From Ambrosia x helenae (Eukaryota > Streptophyta > Magnoliopsida > Asterales > Asteraceae): DNA of 64,000 nt. Positions 11,669 to 23,662 of this stretch are shown here, in pieces (position 1 is the stretch's first letter; every line of letters starts with the position of its first letter). The notes under the pieces were generated by a model. It worked only from the letters and a program-made list of their open reading frames with translations, was not told where the DNA came from and searched no databases. The DNA is taken from assembly GCA_030844895.1 (NCBI GenBank), contig JAUTDX010007464.1, forward strand, positions 1-64,000, in the 5' to 3' direction. The position numbers and the translations under genes were made by a program.

Positions 11669-12451
11669 TGTTTTTTAAAGTCTTTGATTTCCAAATAAAC
11701 AGGAATTTAACATTAATGGGAAAGAAATTTGCCAAAACGTGAGTTTTTGGCTAGAAACTTACTAAAGTTTTGACTTCATGGAAACCACAAGGAACCTGCC
11801 ATGCAAGTTAGCAAGTGGAAATTTGGTCCACAATAATTAGATGTCTAAATTTCAAAAATGTGTAATAAAGGACTTTATATTTTGGTTCTGGGTTTCATAC
11901 ACCCTGTGACATCACATTATGGGATATGTGACAGCCTCCTATTGGTGCGTGATGCGAACCAGCGTGTATCATTCCTAATCAAGGGGTGTATGGTTCCTAT
12001 ATTCCTTATCTTTTTTTTTCCTTTTTTTCTATAATAAGAAGATGAAACTGAATTGGTGGAATGGAGTTTCAAAGAATTCTTTACACTAAATGAAAAATGT
12101 GAGTTTTGTTACACTTTCAAGACCATCACTCCAATCACGCCCTGTAACGGTTGCTTCTGCCTCTACTCCTCATCCAAACATACTCTCTTTAATATATATT
12201 TTTGTTCATGTGATTTAAATTATTGTTTTCTCATATTATAATACATTAATTTCTATGCTACATCAAACACATATTTTGTCACTTCATATTAGATTTGTCT
12301 ATATAATCTAGTTTCATTCATAAACATTTAAATCCGAAATAACCTTTTATTCAGCCACGGTTTTTACATGCTTATAAAATAACTATCTAACCATTCACCT
12401 TATGGTTCTTCCTTGAGTATTTCCCTTTGCATTATCTATCAAATGACTTTG
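11669..12451. other. Intergenic, no gene seen
   Basis: AT-rich sequence upstream of the kinase pseudogene. The 62-codon open frame at 12053-12241 has no recognisable domain. Confidence 0.55.
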
Positions 12452-12636
12452 GGTATGTTCGCAAAGAGTTTTATAAGCTTCAAGCTTTCAAGAAAAAACC
12501 CTACTCAATAAAAAGCTTTGTTTAATTGAATGAGCTTGAAGCTTTTAAGTTAGGAGAAAAAGCTTTATATTGAAAAGCTACTAGAACTTAAAAAAAAGCT
12601 CCTACTAACCACAAGCTTTAATGAGTAAATGACAGT
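12452..12636. mobile_element. Tourist-like MITE, family C, truncated copy
   Basis: It starts GGGTATGTTCGC and continues with the AAGCTT-rich interior (AAAAAGCTTTGTTTAATTGA) seen in the full copies at 33333 and 55971. It breaks off near AGTAAATGACA without the other terminal repeat. Confidence 0.65.
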
Positions 12637-12680
12637 GTTGCAGAAGACGGCCGCCTAGTCCGCTAGGCGGAACAAGTAAT
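12637..12680. repeat. Solo end of a TTGCAGAA/GGCCGCCTAG element
   Basis: The sequence GTTGCAGAAGACGGCCGCC followed by TAGTCCGCTAGGCGG matches the terminal region of the hAT-like element at 19271-19799. Only one end is present. Confidence 0.45.
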
Positions 12681-12846
12681 CGGAATTTGACCCTTTTGGG
12701 AATGTTAGCTAAATATTGTATTTCAAGAACATTTTCGACTTCATTATGGTATTGTTGTGGCATATTTTAAAGTTAATCTCAACTTCCAACTTTTTTTGTG
12801 CTACCAACATTAGAATTTTTTATGTTGATATATTTTATTATTTACG

Positions 12847-13060
12847 CAGAGGCGGAGTTAGGGGGACTGAGGGGTATCAAGCCCCCCCCCCCCCCCCAAT
12901 GGCCCAAATTTGTTAAGTTTTTAAGGTAAAAATTCGATAAAATTGTATCAAGCCCCCCTGTTTTTAAGGTTAAAATTCAATAAAATTGTATCAAGCCCCC
13001 CTTAACGCTCACTCCAATAATCTAAGCCCCCCTTATCATGAAATCCTGGCTCCGCCTCTG
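12847..13060. mobile_element. hAT-like MITE, CAGAGGCGGAG family, copy 1
   Basis: Perfect 11-bp terminal inverted repeats, CAGAGGCGGAG and CTCCGCCTCTG, are flanked by a perfect 8-bp direct repeat TATTTACG (12839-12846, 13061-13068), the length typical of hAT elements. The interior has a run of 17 C and three AAGCCCCCC units. A close copy lies at 32946-33154. Confidence 0.88.
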
Positions 13061-13239
13061 TATTTACGAGTTTTGTGACGTTATGCAGCTTTTGTACATG
13101 TTTTAAGTGCTAAGTTTTAACCACTAGTAAGTATGGATATTTGTTAAGGTCCATGTTTTTTATGGGTGTGAGTCAAAATAATGCATGATTGGATATTTGT
13201 TTTTAAATAATTCGGACCTATATTCCTATTTGTCTTGTA

Positions 13240-16200
13240 TGTACCTTGGGCGGCTTCAACACCTCTTTGTCATGTTCTGCTTATATGCCTACACATAACA
13301 AAGCAGACCAGCAACTCTAAACCCTCTTTAGTTCGTTTTCTAAGCCCGCCTTCTGACCGATGTCGAAGGGTCAGTCAAAAATAAGATTAAAACTAGTTCC
13401 TTATTACCTTATTAGATAGGGTAAGTCAGGTGTCGAACCACAAGAAGTACTATGGAAAGTGTTTGGTTTACTTAATTTATTACTAATTAACTATTTGCAA
13501 GAAAAGTAAAATTTCGATTGTTTGAGAATGAGTGTGAAAACAAAATAAAAACTAAGATGTAAACAATTGGAGAAAAGGTGATTCCTCCAGGTTTTAGATT
13601 CAAAGTAGCTTGAAGTAATTAGTTTTTATTGAGAAAATCACATAGACATGATTAAGATAATTAATTGGTTGATTGTGATAAACGAGGACTAAGTACTTTG
13701 ATTGCAAAACAACGAAAGGTTATCACACGGTTATCAATTGAAGATTACCAAACCTAATCCCTATCTATATATCCCAATTACTAGAACTCTCAGTAATTGA
13801 AAGAATCAAAATTAGGTTTTAGATAAAAATCAACCGTTTACAAATCAAACTAATAAATTACCTAGCAAAAAGCATCGAATGCTTAGATTGCTAATCTCAA
13901 CTAAAAACAATCATCCATTTACAAGAATCCTCCACCCAGAGGAAACCACGAAAAGATTAGCCGCTCATATTCTTGATTTGATCTTCAGTCTTGATGGGAA
14001 ATTGCATGGTTAATGATTATGGATGAATTGAATGCTTTGGAATGGCGGAAAAAGCCTAAAAATCAACCCTTTGATAGCCTCTAGTCGCCTCCTCTTGTTT
14101 TGAATGGAAGAGATCCTTCAAAACCCTAATTTTTGCCTTTTTAGTGTGTTCCCTGCCAGAGTCTGGCGTAACTTACGCTGCTGGCGTAAGTTACGTCAGA
14201 ACAGGCCTGACAAAATTCTCCCAGAGGCTGGCGTAACTTACGTCAGGGGCTTTCGGGAAATCCTTGTTTCTTGCATAACTTCTTTATTACAACTCCTTTT
14301 TCCTCACCGTTTTCAGCCACGTTTTTGTCTTTCGACCCTTTTTCATGTCATCCATTTTAATCTTCAGGTCCAATCCATGAATTTTCTTCAAAACACGTCC
14401 AATCTTCGTATTTAACCTGCAAATCCATGAATTCGCGTAGTTATCTTGTTCAAGCTATATAATCATCCAAAATACAATAAAACCAACCATTTTAATCACA
14501 TTAACACTCGAGTTTTAGCCTCTCCATCACATTCCCAAACTTACCTTTGATTGTCCCCAATCAAACCATCTCAAAACATGACTCACCTTATTAACAAGCC
14601 ACCTCCAATTCCTTTACCTATTGATTATCCAAGATCCCCAATCATACCCGTCCCATAGACTTACACAATCGAGATTGACAAACTGACGAGCAAGTGCTAC
14701 ACATTTTCAAAAAAACAAGACTTGCCTAACCAAACCTAACATGCTTATGTTTGTACACATACGCTACACACCCCTCACAATGTTCGCTCCTCTCGGTTTT
14801 ATTTCTAGACTAGCGTGTAATGTGCTAGTGTATATCACTCAGAAAACCAAGAATGTAACCTTGTTATCATAGGTTTGTATAACAATCACACATAAGCTAT
14901 AAACTGTGCACACATCGAAAGGTCTTACAGGTTTGGGCTTAGGGTAAAGGTAGGATAAATTTGGTTAACAAGTGGCTTAAAAACAACAGGTTTAACACAA
15001 TTGAATGGACATCCTTATTCACAACTCATAATAACACACTAACACACAAACTTGGACATAATTGACCCATATCAATCACTTCTATTTTTTTATTTTTTTT
15101 CTTTGATTCTTCTCTTTTTTTTTTCTTTTTTTTTCAACACTGAATATAACTATAACACATAAACATACATAAAACACAATGGATGTCATCATTTATATTC
15201 AACAAAGGTAAACGAGTCGATTTGGGTAATAGTGTAGGTTTAACAAAAGAAAGGTCTAGGCTCAACATGGGTTACTAATGGTGAGTTTTGGCAAACGGGT
15301 CAACACAAAACAAATAACATGGGTATCAAACAAACAAATGGGTTCCTAAGTTGCCTTTCTCATCTATGTGCACGTGTTGCCTACAGCTTTAGCATGTATC
15401 AAATTACACAAATTCTGCAACAAAGAAACATTTGGCCTACTCTCAACAAATAAAACATATATATCAATTTAGCATTTAGCAGGCTCAAGATCTCACAAAG
15501 TAGGGAAATGGGTTGCCGACATGTAGCGTATGCAATTCCTAAAAGCATGTTACCCCTAGTTAGGCATCTCTTTTCAATTGTCACTAAAAACACTCGCCAG
15601 AAATACTCTCATGAAACTTAAAGGGACAACCATGATTAAGAATCTCGGTTTTTTCATACTCGGCAAAGACTCTTTAGTGACTGAAAATTAGGCTTTTATG
15701 CCTTGTCAGGCTAAAAGGGTGACAATTTGCAAGACTTTTTCCATAAAATTTTTCAATTTTTTTTTTAAAATTTCCAATTTTTCCTGCAAAGGTAAGTAAT
15801 TCCACCTTTCTTCCCTAGGGTCCCTCATCCCCACACTTAGGATACATTATCCCCAATGTACGGTGTTTTTAATGCTTACCCAATCACCAATCTTAACATA
15901 CGCGACTAATGACTACCACCAGCAATGATTAGTTACTTAGCAAACAACCATCAAAACAGAAACACACCAAAAAGTAAATAAAGAAACAAATAAAAACAAA
16001 ACAAAAAAAATAAAGAAAATTCCGGGCCGCCTCCCGGTAGCGCTAAGTTTACAGTTTTCAAACTGACTTTACCTTGTGTTCTTAATCATGGTGGGCGAGT
16101 AGGATGCTTGCATCCCTCAGCTACTAAACATACATCTTCTCCACCATGTGGTAATGCCTCAGACATACCATGGCAATGACTAGAGCTCTTACTCTCATGC

Positions 16201-16984
16201 CTTCCAGGTTAACCTTAGCTCGTTTCTTGACCTTCTTCTTCTTCTTACTACTCTCCTTGACTCCAGCCCTTTCAATTCTGTCAACCATGAAACACTCTTC
16301 CTCGGTGTTTAGGTCAGTTAAACTTGAAAACACATTCAAACTGAGTGACCTTTCCCTAAACCTCATATTTACCGTCCCATTGGCACAATCAATCACAGCA
16401 TGTGTCGTTGCTAAGAACGGTCTAACCCATATAACCATGGGTTATGTCTCTTTTTTGTTAGAAACACAATCCATTACCAAAGAATCCACTGGTAAAAACA
16501 ATCCTCCACCTTGACTAGTACATCCATTAACATTCCCCTAGGACGTATCGTTTTTTGATTTGCCAACACCATACTAATGTCGACCTTTTTTAGCGGACCA
16601 AAATCATATTGGTCATAGATACATCCTGGAAGAATGCTAACACATGCTCCAAGATCCAATAATGCCTTGCCAATTTTAAGTTCTTCAACCTGCATTGGAA
16701 TTAAAGGCGTTCCTGGGTCTTGGAGTTTTGGTGGACACGTACCTAATAACGCGCACGAACATGCGTTGGTAATTCAAACTGTTTTGGCAGCTTGTTTTGC
16801 CGGTTTTTAATACTCAACTCTTTCAAACTCTTAGCATGATCAGGATCCTCTTTTAAAACATCAAGTAATGGTTGATTGGTTTTTACTTTTTCAAATTCTC
16901 CCCACTTTTCATCCTTTGGTTGGTTAATTCTTAAAATTGATGTTTTATTTTGTCCCACTACAGCTAGAGGGAATGGGGGAGGTT
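13240..16984 (-). mobile_element. Truncated Ty3/gypsy retroelement of Athila/Tat type (late gag, protease, 3' non-coding region)
   Basis: Minus-strand codons from 16984 to 16124 give the end of gag (NQPKDEKWGEFEKV, PLLDVLKEDP, LPKQFELP) and then the retropepsin region: GKALLDLGACVSILP with the DLGA active-site form usual in this lineage, RPRGMLMDVLVKVEDCFY, then GRPFLATTHAVIDCANGTV. The reading frame breaks near 16695 and 16474 and has a stop near 16741. Reverse transcriptase, RNase H and integrase are absent. Instead the sequence passes to a non-coding part with the CTAAGTGTGGGGATGAGG motif (complement of about 15820-15841), long pyrimidine runs at 15085-15135, and a repeated TGGCGTAACTTACG word at 14163-14250. 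That region looks like the 3' non-coding zone of such elements. LTR boundaries could not be found, so both limits are approximate. Confidence 0.7.
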
Positions 16985-16999
16985 TAAAACATCAAGTAA

Positions 17000-18037
17000 T
17001 GGTTGATTGGTTGAACTTCTCCACCATTTTGTTTGCAATGCTCCTCCCTTTGTCCTCATCGTTGGTCACCGCGACAACCGTCAACCCTGCCACGGCTATT
17101 CCACAACCTAAGGGCCAAGCGCAGCCATCTTCACATCGTAAAACCCATAAATAAACTCTGCCAGAAATACATCCATCATCATATTTTGAGTCATCTCACT
17201 CCCAAGTACCTCCAAATGCCCAAAGCCAACTCAAGTGGTCATCATAGTATGCAAACGGGTCTCCCGCATGGAAGAAATAGTAGAAAAATTTATAATCCAC
17301 ACATGGTTCAACCTTTTCACTCCTCATTTAATGGCTCGTCAATGTCCTCCGGGATCACTAAAACGCACCAAATTGGTTTGTCTGCTGGAAATTTCAATAG
17401 GATAAGATCCAAAGGATAGATATTTACGATTTCACTCCCTGTAATACAAATGGATCAGACCCGGTGTAGCCAAAAAGTTGCCTAAGAAAGCAGGAGCCAC
17501 ATTAGTTCTATAAACTTCAGAGTTCATGGTGGCCTTAATTAAATCCACCATAGATAGAACGCCTCAAAAAATTTTGTTCATAGCCATGGTAGTGGCTACG
17601 AAGGTGGCTGCTTTGGAGCCTAAACCTTTCCTGGAAGGCATGCCTTTTACGATCGACATGGAAAGACCCACTGATGATGACGAGACGATCCTAACTAAGT
17701 TTAGCTGTTTGTAATCAAATGAGGTGTCAGAGCTGAGCAAAAGCTTGCCTGGGCTCACCTCAGGGTCGATTTTGAGTGTCACCATGTCTCCGATTCCGTC
17801 CACCGCGCACTCTATCACCTTAATGTCGAAGCCAAAATGGGCAATTATGGTCGGTGCGTACGTCTTGACGGAGGCAAACATGGGCTCCCCTCCAGTGACG
17901 AAGGACGGTAATGACGACATTTTGATTTTGCGTGGAAGTGTACGAAGGTTGTGTGAAATAGCAGGTTTAGTAGTGAATAGGGTTTTGTGTTGGGTCGCCA
18001 TGAAAAAAGATCGGTTATCGGAGAAAGAAAGCGTCAT
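17000..18037 (-). pseudogene. Homoserine kinase-like pseudogene, copy A (inverted partner of copy B)
   Basis: Homoserine kinase (GHMP kinase family) phosphorylates homoserine in plastids on the way to threonine and methionine. From ATG 18037 (second ATG 18002) the frame reads MATQHKTLFTTKP, a transit-peptide-like leader, then FASVKTYAPTIIAHFGFD, ECAVDGIGDMVTLKIDPEV, VGLSMSIVKGMPSRKGLGSK and AATFVATTMAMNKIF, where a TGA stops it at about 17564. The remainder is still alignable (MVDLIKAT, MAALG) down to about 17012 but frameshifted. The GHMP motif GLGSSAA is GLGSKAA here and the segment before it is shorter than in the known enzyme. No intron, as in plant homoserine kinase genes. It ends abruptly against the retroelement remnant. 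Family clear; inactive. Confidence 0.82.
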
Positions 18038-18142
18038 TGAAGAGTGTGAGAGAAAGGAACTATTAGAGAAAAAAAGAAAGAAAGAAATAGAGTGAGGAGT
18101 GAGAGAATTAATGGTGAGTGTACTGATATATATAAACACAAC

Positions 18143-18830
18143 TAGGGGTGTTCACGGTCCGGTTTTCACAGTTTTTAGGTTAAACTGTGAACCAAAACGT
18201 AAGTAACGGTTTTTAACTTTTGTAAACCAAAACCAAACCGTTGAATTCTTAAACCAAACCGAACCAAACCATTAATAACGGTTTGATTCCAGTTTGGTTT
18301 CACGGTTTAAGCTCTTCACCCATATATGCCAAAAATAAAAACAAAAAATGCAAAAAATTATGGAAAAAGTAAGTCCAAATTCTATGATATCATAATTCAT
18401 AATGGTTGTATTTAATGCTTAAACCAAGTCGCTTTAAACAATTAGCTACACACAAATTTCATCGCTCAAAAGGTAGTGCAAATAGGCAAATACATCAGAT
18501 TATAAATACCCAAATACATATACCCAAATACATGTACTCTGGTGAAATTCGGAATATTAAATGTTCACAAATTGAATGTTAAATGGGCTTACCCATTTTT
18601 AATTTACATAAATTTACTTATAGGTTAAAATGGCCTTTATTTTATTTATGGGTGTATTTATATAATATAAAATATTTAAAGAAGTAGAAGAATAAGATCC
18701 TGCAGTTCGGTCTGGTTTTACATGGTTGGCTTTCGTCATAAACCGTAAACCAAACCGTTTGCTACGGTTTAAAAATATTGAAACCAACCAACAGAAAGAT
18801 AAGTATAAAAACCAACCATGAAACCCCTAA
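18143..18830. mobile_element. hAT-like element, TAGGGGTGTTCACGG type
   Basis: Ends TAGGGGTGTTCACGG and CATGAAACCCCTA are inverted, and the flanks AACACAAC and AACACCAC form an 8-bp duplication with one mismatch. The interior is rich in AAACCGTAAACCAAACC words in both orientations. The inverted partner arm (about 19150) carries TATAAACACTACCACCCC without any insertion, which supplies the empty site. It splits the upstream region of copy A. End position at the right is within a few bases. Confidence 0.78.
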
Positions 18831-18839
18831 ACACCACCA

Positions 18840-19125
18840 CCCCCTTTTTGTCGTACTCTAATTCACTATTCTCTCTTGGTTGAGGCACGGTTTGTTAAGA
18901 AAATTTGTATTTTTCATGATTCAAATTCGCATAAGAATATTCTATGAATCAAATTCTCATGCGAATTTAAAACTTGAAAAATACAAATTTTCTTAACAAA
19001 GTGTACCTCAATAGAGAATAGTGAATTAAAATAGAACAATTCTCATGCGAATTTGAATCTTGAAAAATCCAAATTTTCTTAACAAACTGTACCTCAATAG
19101 AGAATAGTGAATTAAAATATGACAA
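18840..19125. repeat. Axis of a large inverted duplication, with a nested 80-bp tandem repeat
   Basis: The block TTCACTATTCTCT... at 18861-18957 reappears as its complement at 18958-19037, so the two homoserine-kinase-like arms meet here head to head. The complement block is then repeated in direct orientation at about 19040-19120 (shared CTCATGCGAATTTGAA, AAATTTTCTTAACAAA and GTACCTCAATAGAGAATAG). Both pseudogene upstream regions are part of the duplicated arms, so this is a DNA-level duplication. Confidence 0.75.
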
Positions 19126-19270
19126 AAAAGTACCTTGTTCTCTATCATGGGGTGGTAGTGTTTATATATATATCAACAAACCCACCATTAATTCTCCCAC
19201 TCCTCACTCTATTTATCTTTAATTTTTTCTCTAATAATTCCTTCTCTCACACTCTTTAATGGTTGTTTTA

Positions 19271-19799
19271 CAAGGTTGCAAAAGGCGCTAGGCGGGCGGT
19301 GAGGTCAAATTTAGGTGTTTTTGAAAATATGTTAAGATATATACAGATAATATTTAGAAATACTTTGAAAATATGTATAATTTCACAAATTTACAAGTTT
19401 GGGGATAAATTGTAAAGTAATAAAGATAGAGGGGGTAAATGTTAAAACAACAAAACTTATTAAAACCTAAAAACCCACTATATATGTTGCTCCTTCATCA
19501 GCCCTTCTTCTCCATTTATTCAAACGCCTCCATCAAAAAAACCCTAAGCTCCAAATTTGCTTATGCTATTATGTGGGTTTAATTTCTGTAAATAGAGACA
19601 AGAACAAGTCCGATCGTGGTTTAAATCAAGGTAAGAAACTTCTTAGAAATACTTAGAAATTAAAAAAAAAATAAAAAACGACCGCCTAGGCCCACCAAAC
19701 TGCCGCCTAAAGGCCAAAACGCCCAGGAAACCGACTAAGGCTAAATTCCGATATTATCTTCAGCCTAGGTGGCCGCCTAGGACGCTTTCTGCAACATTG
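19271..19799. mobile_element. hAT-like element between leader and body of the copy B upstream region
   Basis: Ends CAAGGTTGCAAAAGGCG and CGCTTTCTGCAACATTG are inverted and flanked by TTGTTTTA / TTGTTTCA, an 8-bp duplication with one mismatch. The subterminal parts carry CTAGGCGG / CCGCCTAGG. Copy A lacks it at the same site (it reads from TTCAATG directly into the coding part), so the insertion came after the duplication. The short element at 32127-32324 has similar ends. Confidence 0.78.
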
Positions 19800-19807
19800 T
19801 TGTTTCA

Positions 19808-20926
19808 ATGGCTCTTTGTTTCTCCAGTAACCGATATTCTTTCATGGCTACCCAACACAAAACCATGTACACTACTAAAACCTGTTATTTCACACAACCT
19901 TCGTACACTTCCATGAAAAACCCAAATGTCGTCACTACCATCCTTCGTCACCGGAGGAGAGCCCCTATTCGCCTCCGTCAAGACGTAAGCGCTGACCACA
20001 ATTGCCCATTTTGGCTCCAACTTTAAGCTGCTAGGGTGTGCGGTGGACGGAATCAGAGACATGGTGACACTCAAAATCGACCCTGAGGTTAACCCGGGCA
20101 AGCTTTTGCTCAACTGTGACACCTCATTTGATTACGAACAGCTAAACTTAGCTGGGATCGTCTCGTCATCATCATTGGGTCGTTCCATGTCGATCGAAAA
20201 AGGCGTGCCTTCAAGGAAAGGTTTAGGCTCCAAAGCGGCCACCTTCGTAGCCATTGCCGTGGCTATGAACGAAATGTTTGGAAACGTTCTATCAATGGTG
20301 GATTTAATTAAGGCCACCAATAACTCTGAAGCTTATAGAACTAATATGGCTCCTTCTTTCATAGGCAACTTTATTGGCTATACGGGGTCTGACCCATCTG
20401 TATTTACAGGGGATGAAACCGTAAATATTTATCCTTGGGATCTTAGCCCAGTGAAATTTCCAGCAAACAAACCTATTTGGTTCGTTTTAGTGATCCCGAA
20501 GGACATTGACGAGCCATCAAATGAGGAGGTGGAATGGTTGAACCATGAGAGGATTATTAATTTTATAGTCATTCTTCAATGCGTGAGACCCGTTTGCATA
20601 CTATGATGACCACTTCCGTTGGCTTTTGGCATGTGGAGGTACTTTGAAGTGGGATGACTCAAAATATGATGATGGAGGTATTTCTCCAGAGTTTATTTAT
20701 GGGTTTTACGATGTGAAGATGGCTGCGCTTGGCGCCGGAGCCTTTGGTAGTGGAATAGCCGGGGCAGGGCCGACGATTGTCGCGATGACCAACGATGAGG
20801 AAAAAAGGAGGAGCATTGCAAACAAAATGGTGAAGACGTTCAAACTAAAAGGCGGTGTTTCAGCTATGGCTTTTGTTAAGACATTGGATAGGTTCAGGGC
20901 GCGGCTCATCACCCGCGTGTCAAAAT
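19808..20926 (+). pseudogene. Homoserine kinase-like pseudogene, copy B
   Basis: The ATG at 19808 or 19844 (MATQHKTMYTTK) starts a leader that shifts frame after about 40 codons. From 20043 an open stretch of 187 codons reads DGIRDMVTLKIDPEVNPGKL, RSMSIEKGVPSRKGLGSKAA, VAMNEMFGNVLSMVDLIKA and PANKPIWFVLVIPKDID, then shifts frame again after HERII. A last open part (20626-20928) has MAALGAGAFGSGIAGAGPT, IVAMTNDEEKRRSIANKMV and a RFRARLITRV end, matching the homoserine kinase C-terminus, including the glycine-rich GAGPT motif. So three frames are needed. GLGSSAA is again GLGSKAA. It is longer and better kept than copy A, but still broken at least twice. Both copies share the unusual Ser-to-Lys change, so the parental gene probably already had it. 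Confidence 0.82.
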
Positions 20927-22500
20927 GATCGATTAAAGATTTGTGGTTTTTTTCTTAATTTGTTTTAGAGTTACAAATATGAAAAAAAAAATTCTTTTGA
21001 TTTTAGATGGTATTTGAACAAATGTTTAGATTGTACGCGAGCTAAACACCAAGTTTTTAATTCTTGTTTTTGTCCGTTAGGGTTTACTCGAAATAATAAG
21101 ATGTCTTAATCGGATTTAGGTTTTGAATGTGTGTGTGTGTGAGGTTGCACTTTTAGCTACAATTGTTGTGGTTTATAAGATTATCATGTAAGTGCTAATA
21201 TTATATGTGATTTAGGAATCTCTTCATTAGTTGTGCTTTATCCTTAGAGTACTAGGAATCATGTGGATGATCAAGGTTGCTTGTATAGGTTTGTTTGATT
21301 GGTTTACATCCATAGTTGGAAATACGAACTGAAATGGGATATTTGGATTCAATGATTATGTATTTATTTTGGGACAATGTTAAGTGTTATTTTGGAACCA
21401 TGGATCATGTTTATTGTTTAGTTGTTTTGCTAAACGTTGGATGTTTCATTTGTTGTGTTGGAAATGCATGATCTTTTAGTTTGAACTTTATTTTTTTAGA
21501 ATTAGATATTGTCGTACTCTCAAATTTCACTTGCGGGATTTTACCGCGAGACATGTGACACACCAGCATCCAGGTCAACGGTCACAACAAACGAGTAAAC
21601 GACAACTATATGAAGTAAAAACGACGTAATAACAACCACGCAGTTCAAAAGCTTTAACCAAATACATTGGAAGCAAATTGATGTTTAACTCAATAACACG
21701 CCGTTCAAAAGTTATACTCAGCCGTAGCTCGTATCGTATGTCGTATAATTGTATTTGTCTTGTACAATTATTTTGGGAAAATATACTTTGCGAAAATGTA
21801 AATGCAACGGTTTGTTATACCTTTCCAAAATCCTAGTGTTTGAAAGGTTTATAAAACTTTACTTTTCACAAAGTTACCCCCCATTTAATAGAATGTTTAT
21901 ACATTTTAAATCCGAACTACATTGTCTAATTGTCGAAAACTTTTAGGAAATATTGTCCAGGTTTACCATTATTGTTACAAGAAACCTTTTGTCGAAAACC
22001 TTGCGATTTTGTAGAAAAATATATTTGTCAAAACACTTGGAAGGTTGTTTATAGTGAAATATATAACAAATATCGTCTTCGTTTATGTTTATAATTTTAT
22101 AAAGATTTCGGCAGAGTTTCCTCTGTTTTCATACAAACCAAACAACACAGGTAGTTTACAATTGTCCCAAAATCAATATCCAATACAAGACATTAACCCA
22201 TTTATCCGCAAATTTCTACAACCAAGACAACTATACGTTAAATAACTTATATAAATACTACAATTATTTATATACCTACTTATATATACACACACACACA
22301 TATATATAGTCTAACGAATTTAGTCCAATGTTTGATATCATAAGTCGCGCCAAATTAACCATTTACGCATCATCCGAAATAGTATATACACCTTCGGTTT
22401 ATTATTTTTATTTGGTTCGTCCGTGAGTTAAACACAATTTGTTGTTCATATTTATATATTTATTCATAACATAATCACATAAATAAATAAATACGAAAGA
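20927..22500. other. Intergenic, no gene seen
   Basis: AT-rich sequence downstream of copy B. A TG microsatellite (about 21129-21141) and TA/CA runs (about 22262-22303) are visible. The part from 21510 to 22500 resembles retroelement non-coding DNA in base composition, but no terminal repeats or coding motifs could be confirmed. Confidence 0.5.
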
Positions 22501-23236
22501 TAGTTATACCGTATCGTAAGCGCGATCTGATACACCGCCTCGAACTACGTGCAGATCGAAACTTTTACCGCAGGTTTGGCTGGTTGACCGCACCAGATCT
22601 GACCCGTACCGTAACACATAACCCATAACCAGTGACCCGCAATCCACACTCAAGTCGTGCCAAAACAAACCCATCTTGACCCGAGTTAAAACCCAAATAC
22701 CCGGGACCAAAACATGAACCGGAACTAGACCCGACCGGACCAACGCCGTGACCCGCCACCTACATCATCACAACCGTCACCTGTAAACCACCACAGACAC
22801 AACCGAACCAGACCACCATCGCAGCCAAACCATACACCACCCCCTACTGTCGCTAACCCCTCAACAACCACCACCTTCGGCCATCCACACAACTCCGACC
22901 CGTCACCTGCCTCCAACGCCACAACCATAACCAAATGAACCACCACCACCACAATCGGACCACAAAACCCAATGGACCACCCGCACCCCCATCGACCCAT
23001 CAACTAACCCCACAAAACCATAACCAACCGGCGCCATAGCAGCTCATACCGTCCTTACAACCACCCCGCCGCTTCGTCTTCTGCACAAAACACCATGCCG
23101 CCACCACCGAGCATGGTGGCGGCTGGTCGCTGCTCGTGAGGGAGGAGAGAGAGCCGAGATAGTGGAGAGTGTAGAGAGAGAAAACTCGGTTTAGAAAGAG
23201 GAAGGGAGAGGGGGGGGGGGGGGGGGTTAGGGGTTT
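22501..23236. other. CA/CC-rich low-complexity block ending in a poly(G) run
   Basis: The plus strand is strongly biased to A and C from about 22570 to 23090 (ACCACCACC words), then purine-rich (GAGAGAG) and ends in about 17 G at 23210-23226. Open frames here on the minus strand (22504-23003) give Gly/Val-rich low-complexity peptides with no domain. It may be an old 5' leader or a retroelement part. Confidence 0.45.
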
Positions 23237-23344
23237 ATGTGTTAGGTGAAAATTGATGCTGATCTTTAATGTAAGAATCGAAGCTAATGAGTAATGAGGA
23301 AAGAACCTTGACCAACTTCTTTTGAATGCTTTAAAACATAACTA

Positions 23345-23662
23345 TTTAAGACCGGAAGAAGTGGTGGGGCGGGAAAGAGAGGCGTGATGCGCCATGTGGC
23401 ACTTATGATGATTGTGTTTGAATGGTGAAAATTGTACGGAGTGGAAAGAAGGGAAAGGGGTGAAGGGAATAATATTATATTGTGTAAGATTTTAAAAAAA
23501 TAAAATAAAACTGGCCAATCATAAAGCACCACCTCATTCCACCCCCCGCCCCGGAAGATCCTCTCGCCCAAGGGGCTCCCGCCCTCTTCCACGCCATGTT
23601 GGGATGGTGTTCCGGCCTGTGAAGCATTCCGCCCCTCCCTTCCCGCCCCACTCCTTCTACTC
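23345..23662. repeat. Probable MITE with GGGCGGG-containing inverted ends
   Basis: GGAAGAAGTGGTGGGGCGGG near 23351 and CCCGCCCCACTCCTTC near 23645 are imperfect inverted repeats. The GTGATGCGCCATGTGGCA motif follows the left end. The right half is C-rich and gives spurious minus-strand open frames. No target duplication could be fixed. Confidence 0.5.

Noticed and set aside
14104..14415. 103-codon plus-strand open frame
   Set aside because: It lies in the repeated TGGCGTAACTTACG zone of the retroelement non-coding part and has no protein similarity.
16170..16514. Plus-strand 114-codon open frame with hydrophobic N-terminus
   Set aside because: It is the complement of the retropepsin region (GRPFLATTHAVIDC) of the Ty3 remnant.
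17033..18095. Plus-strand open frames of 62-128 codons over homoserine-kinase copy A
   Set aside because: They are antisense to readable kinase codons and have no similarity of their own.
22504..23003. Gly/Val-rich minus-strand open frames
   Set aside because: They arise from ACC-rich low-complexity DNA and carry no domain.
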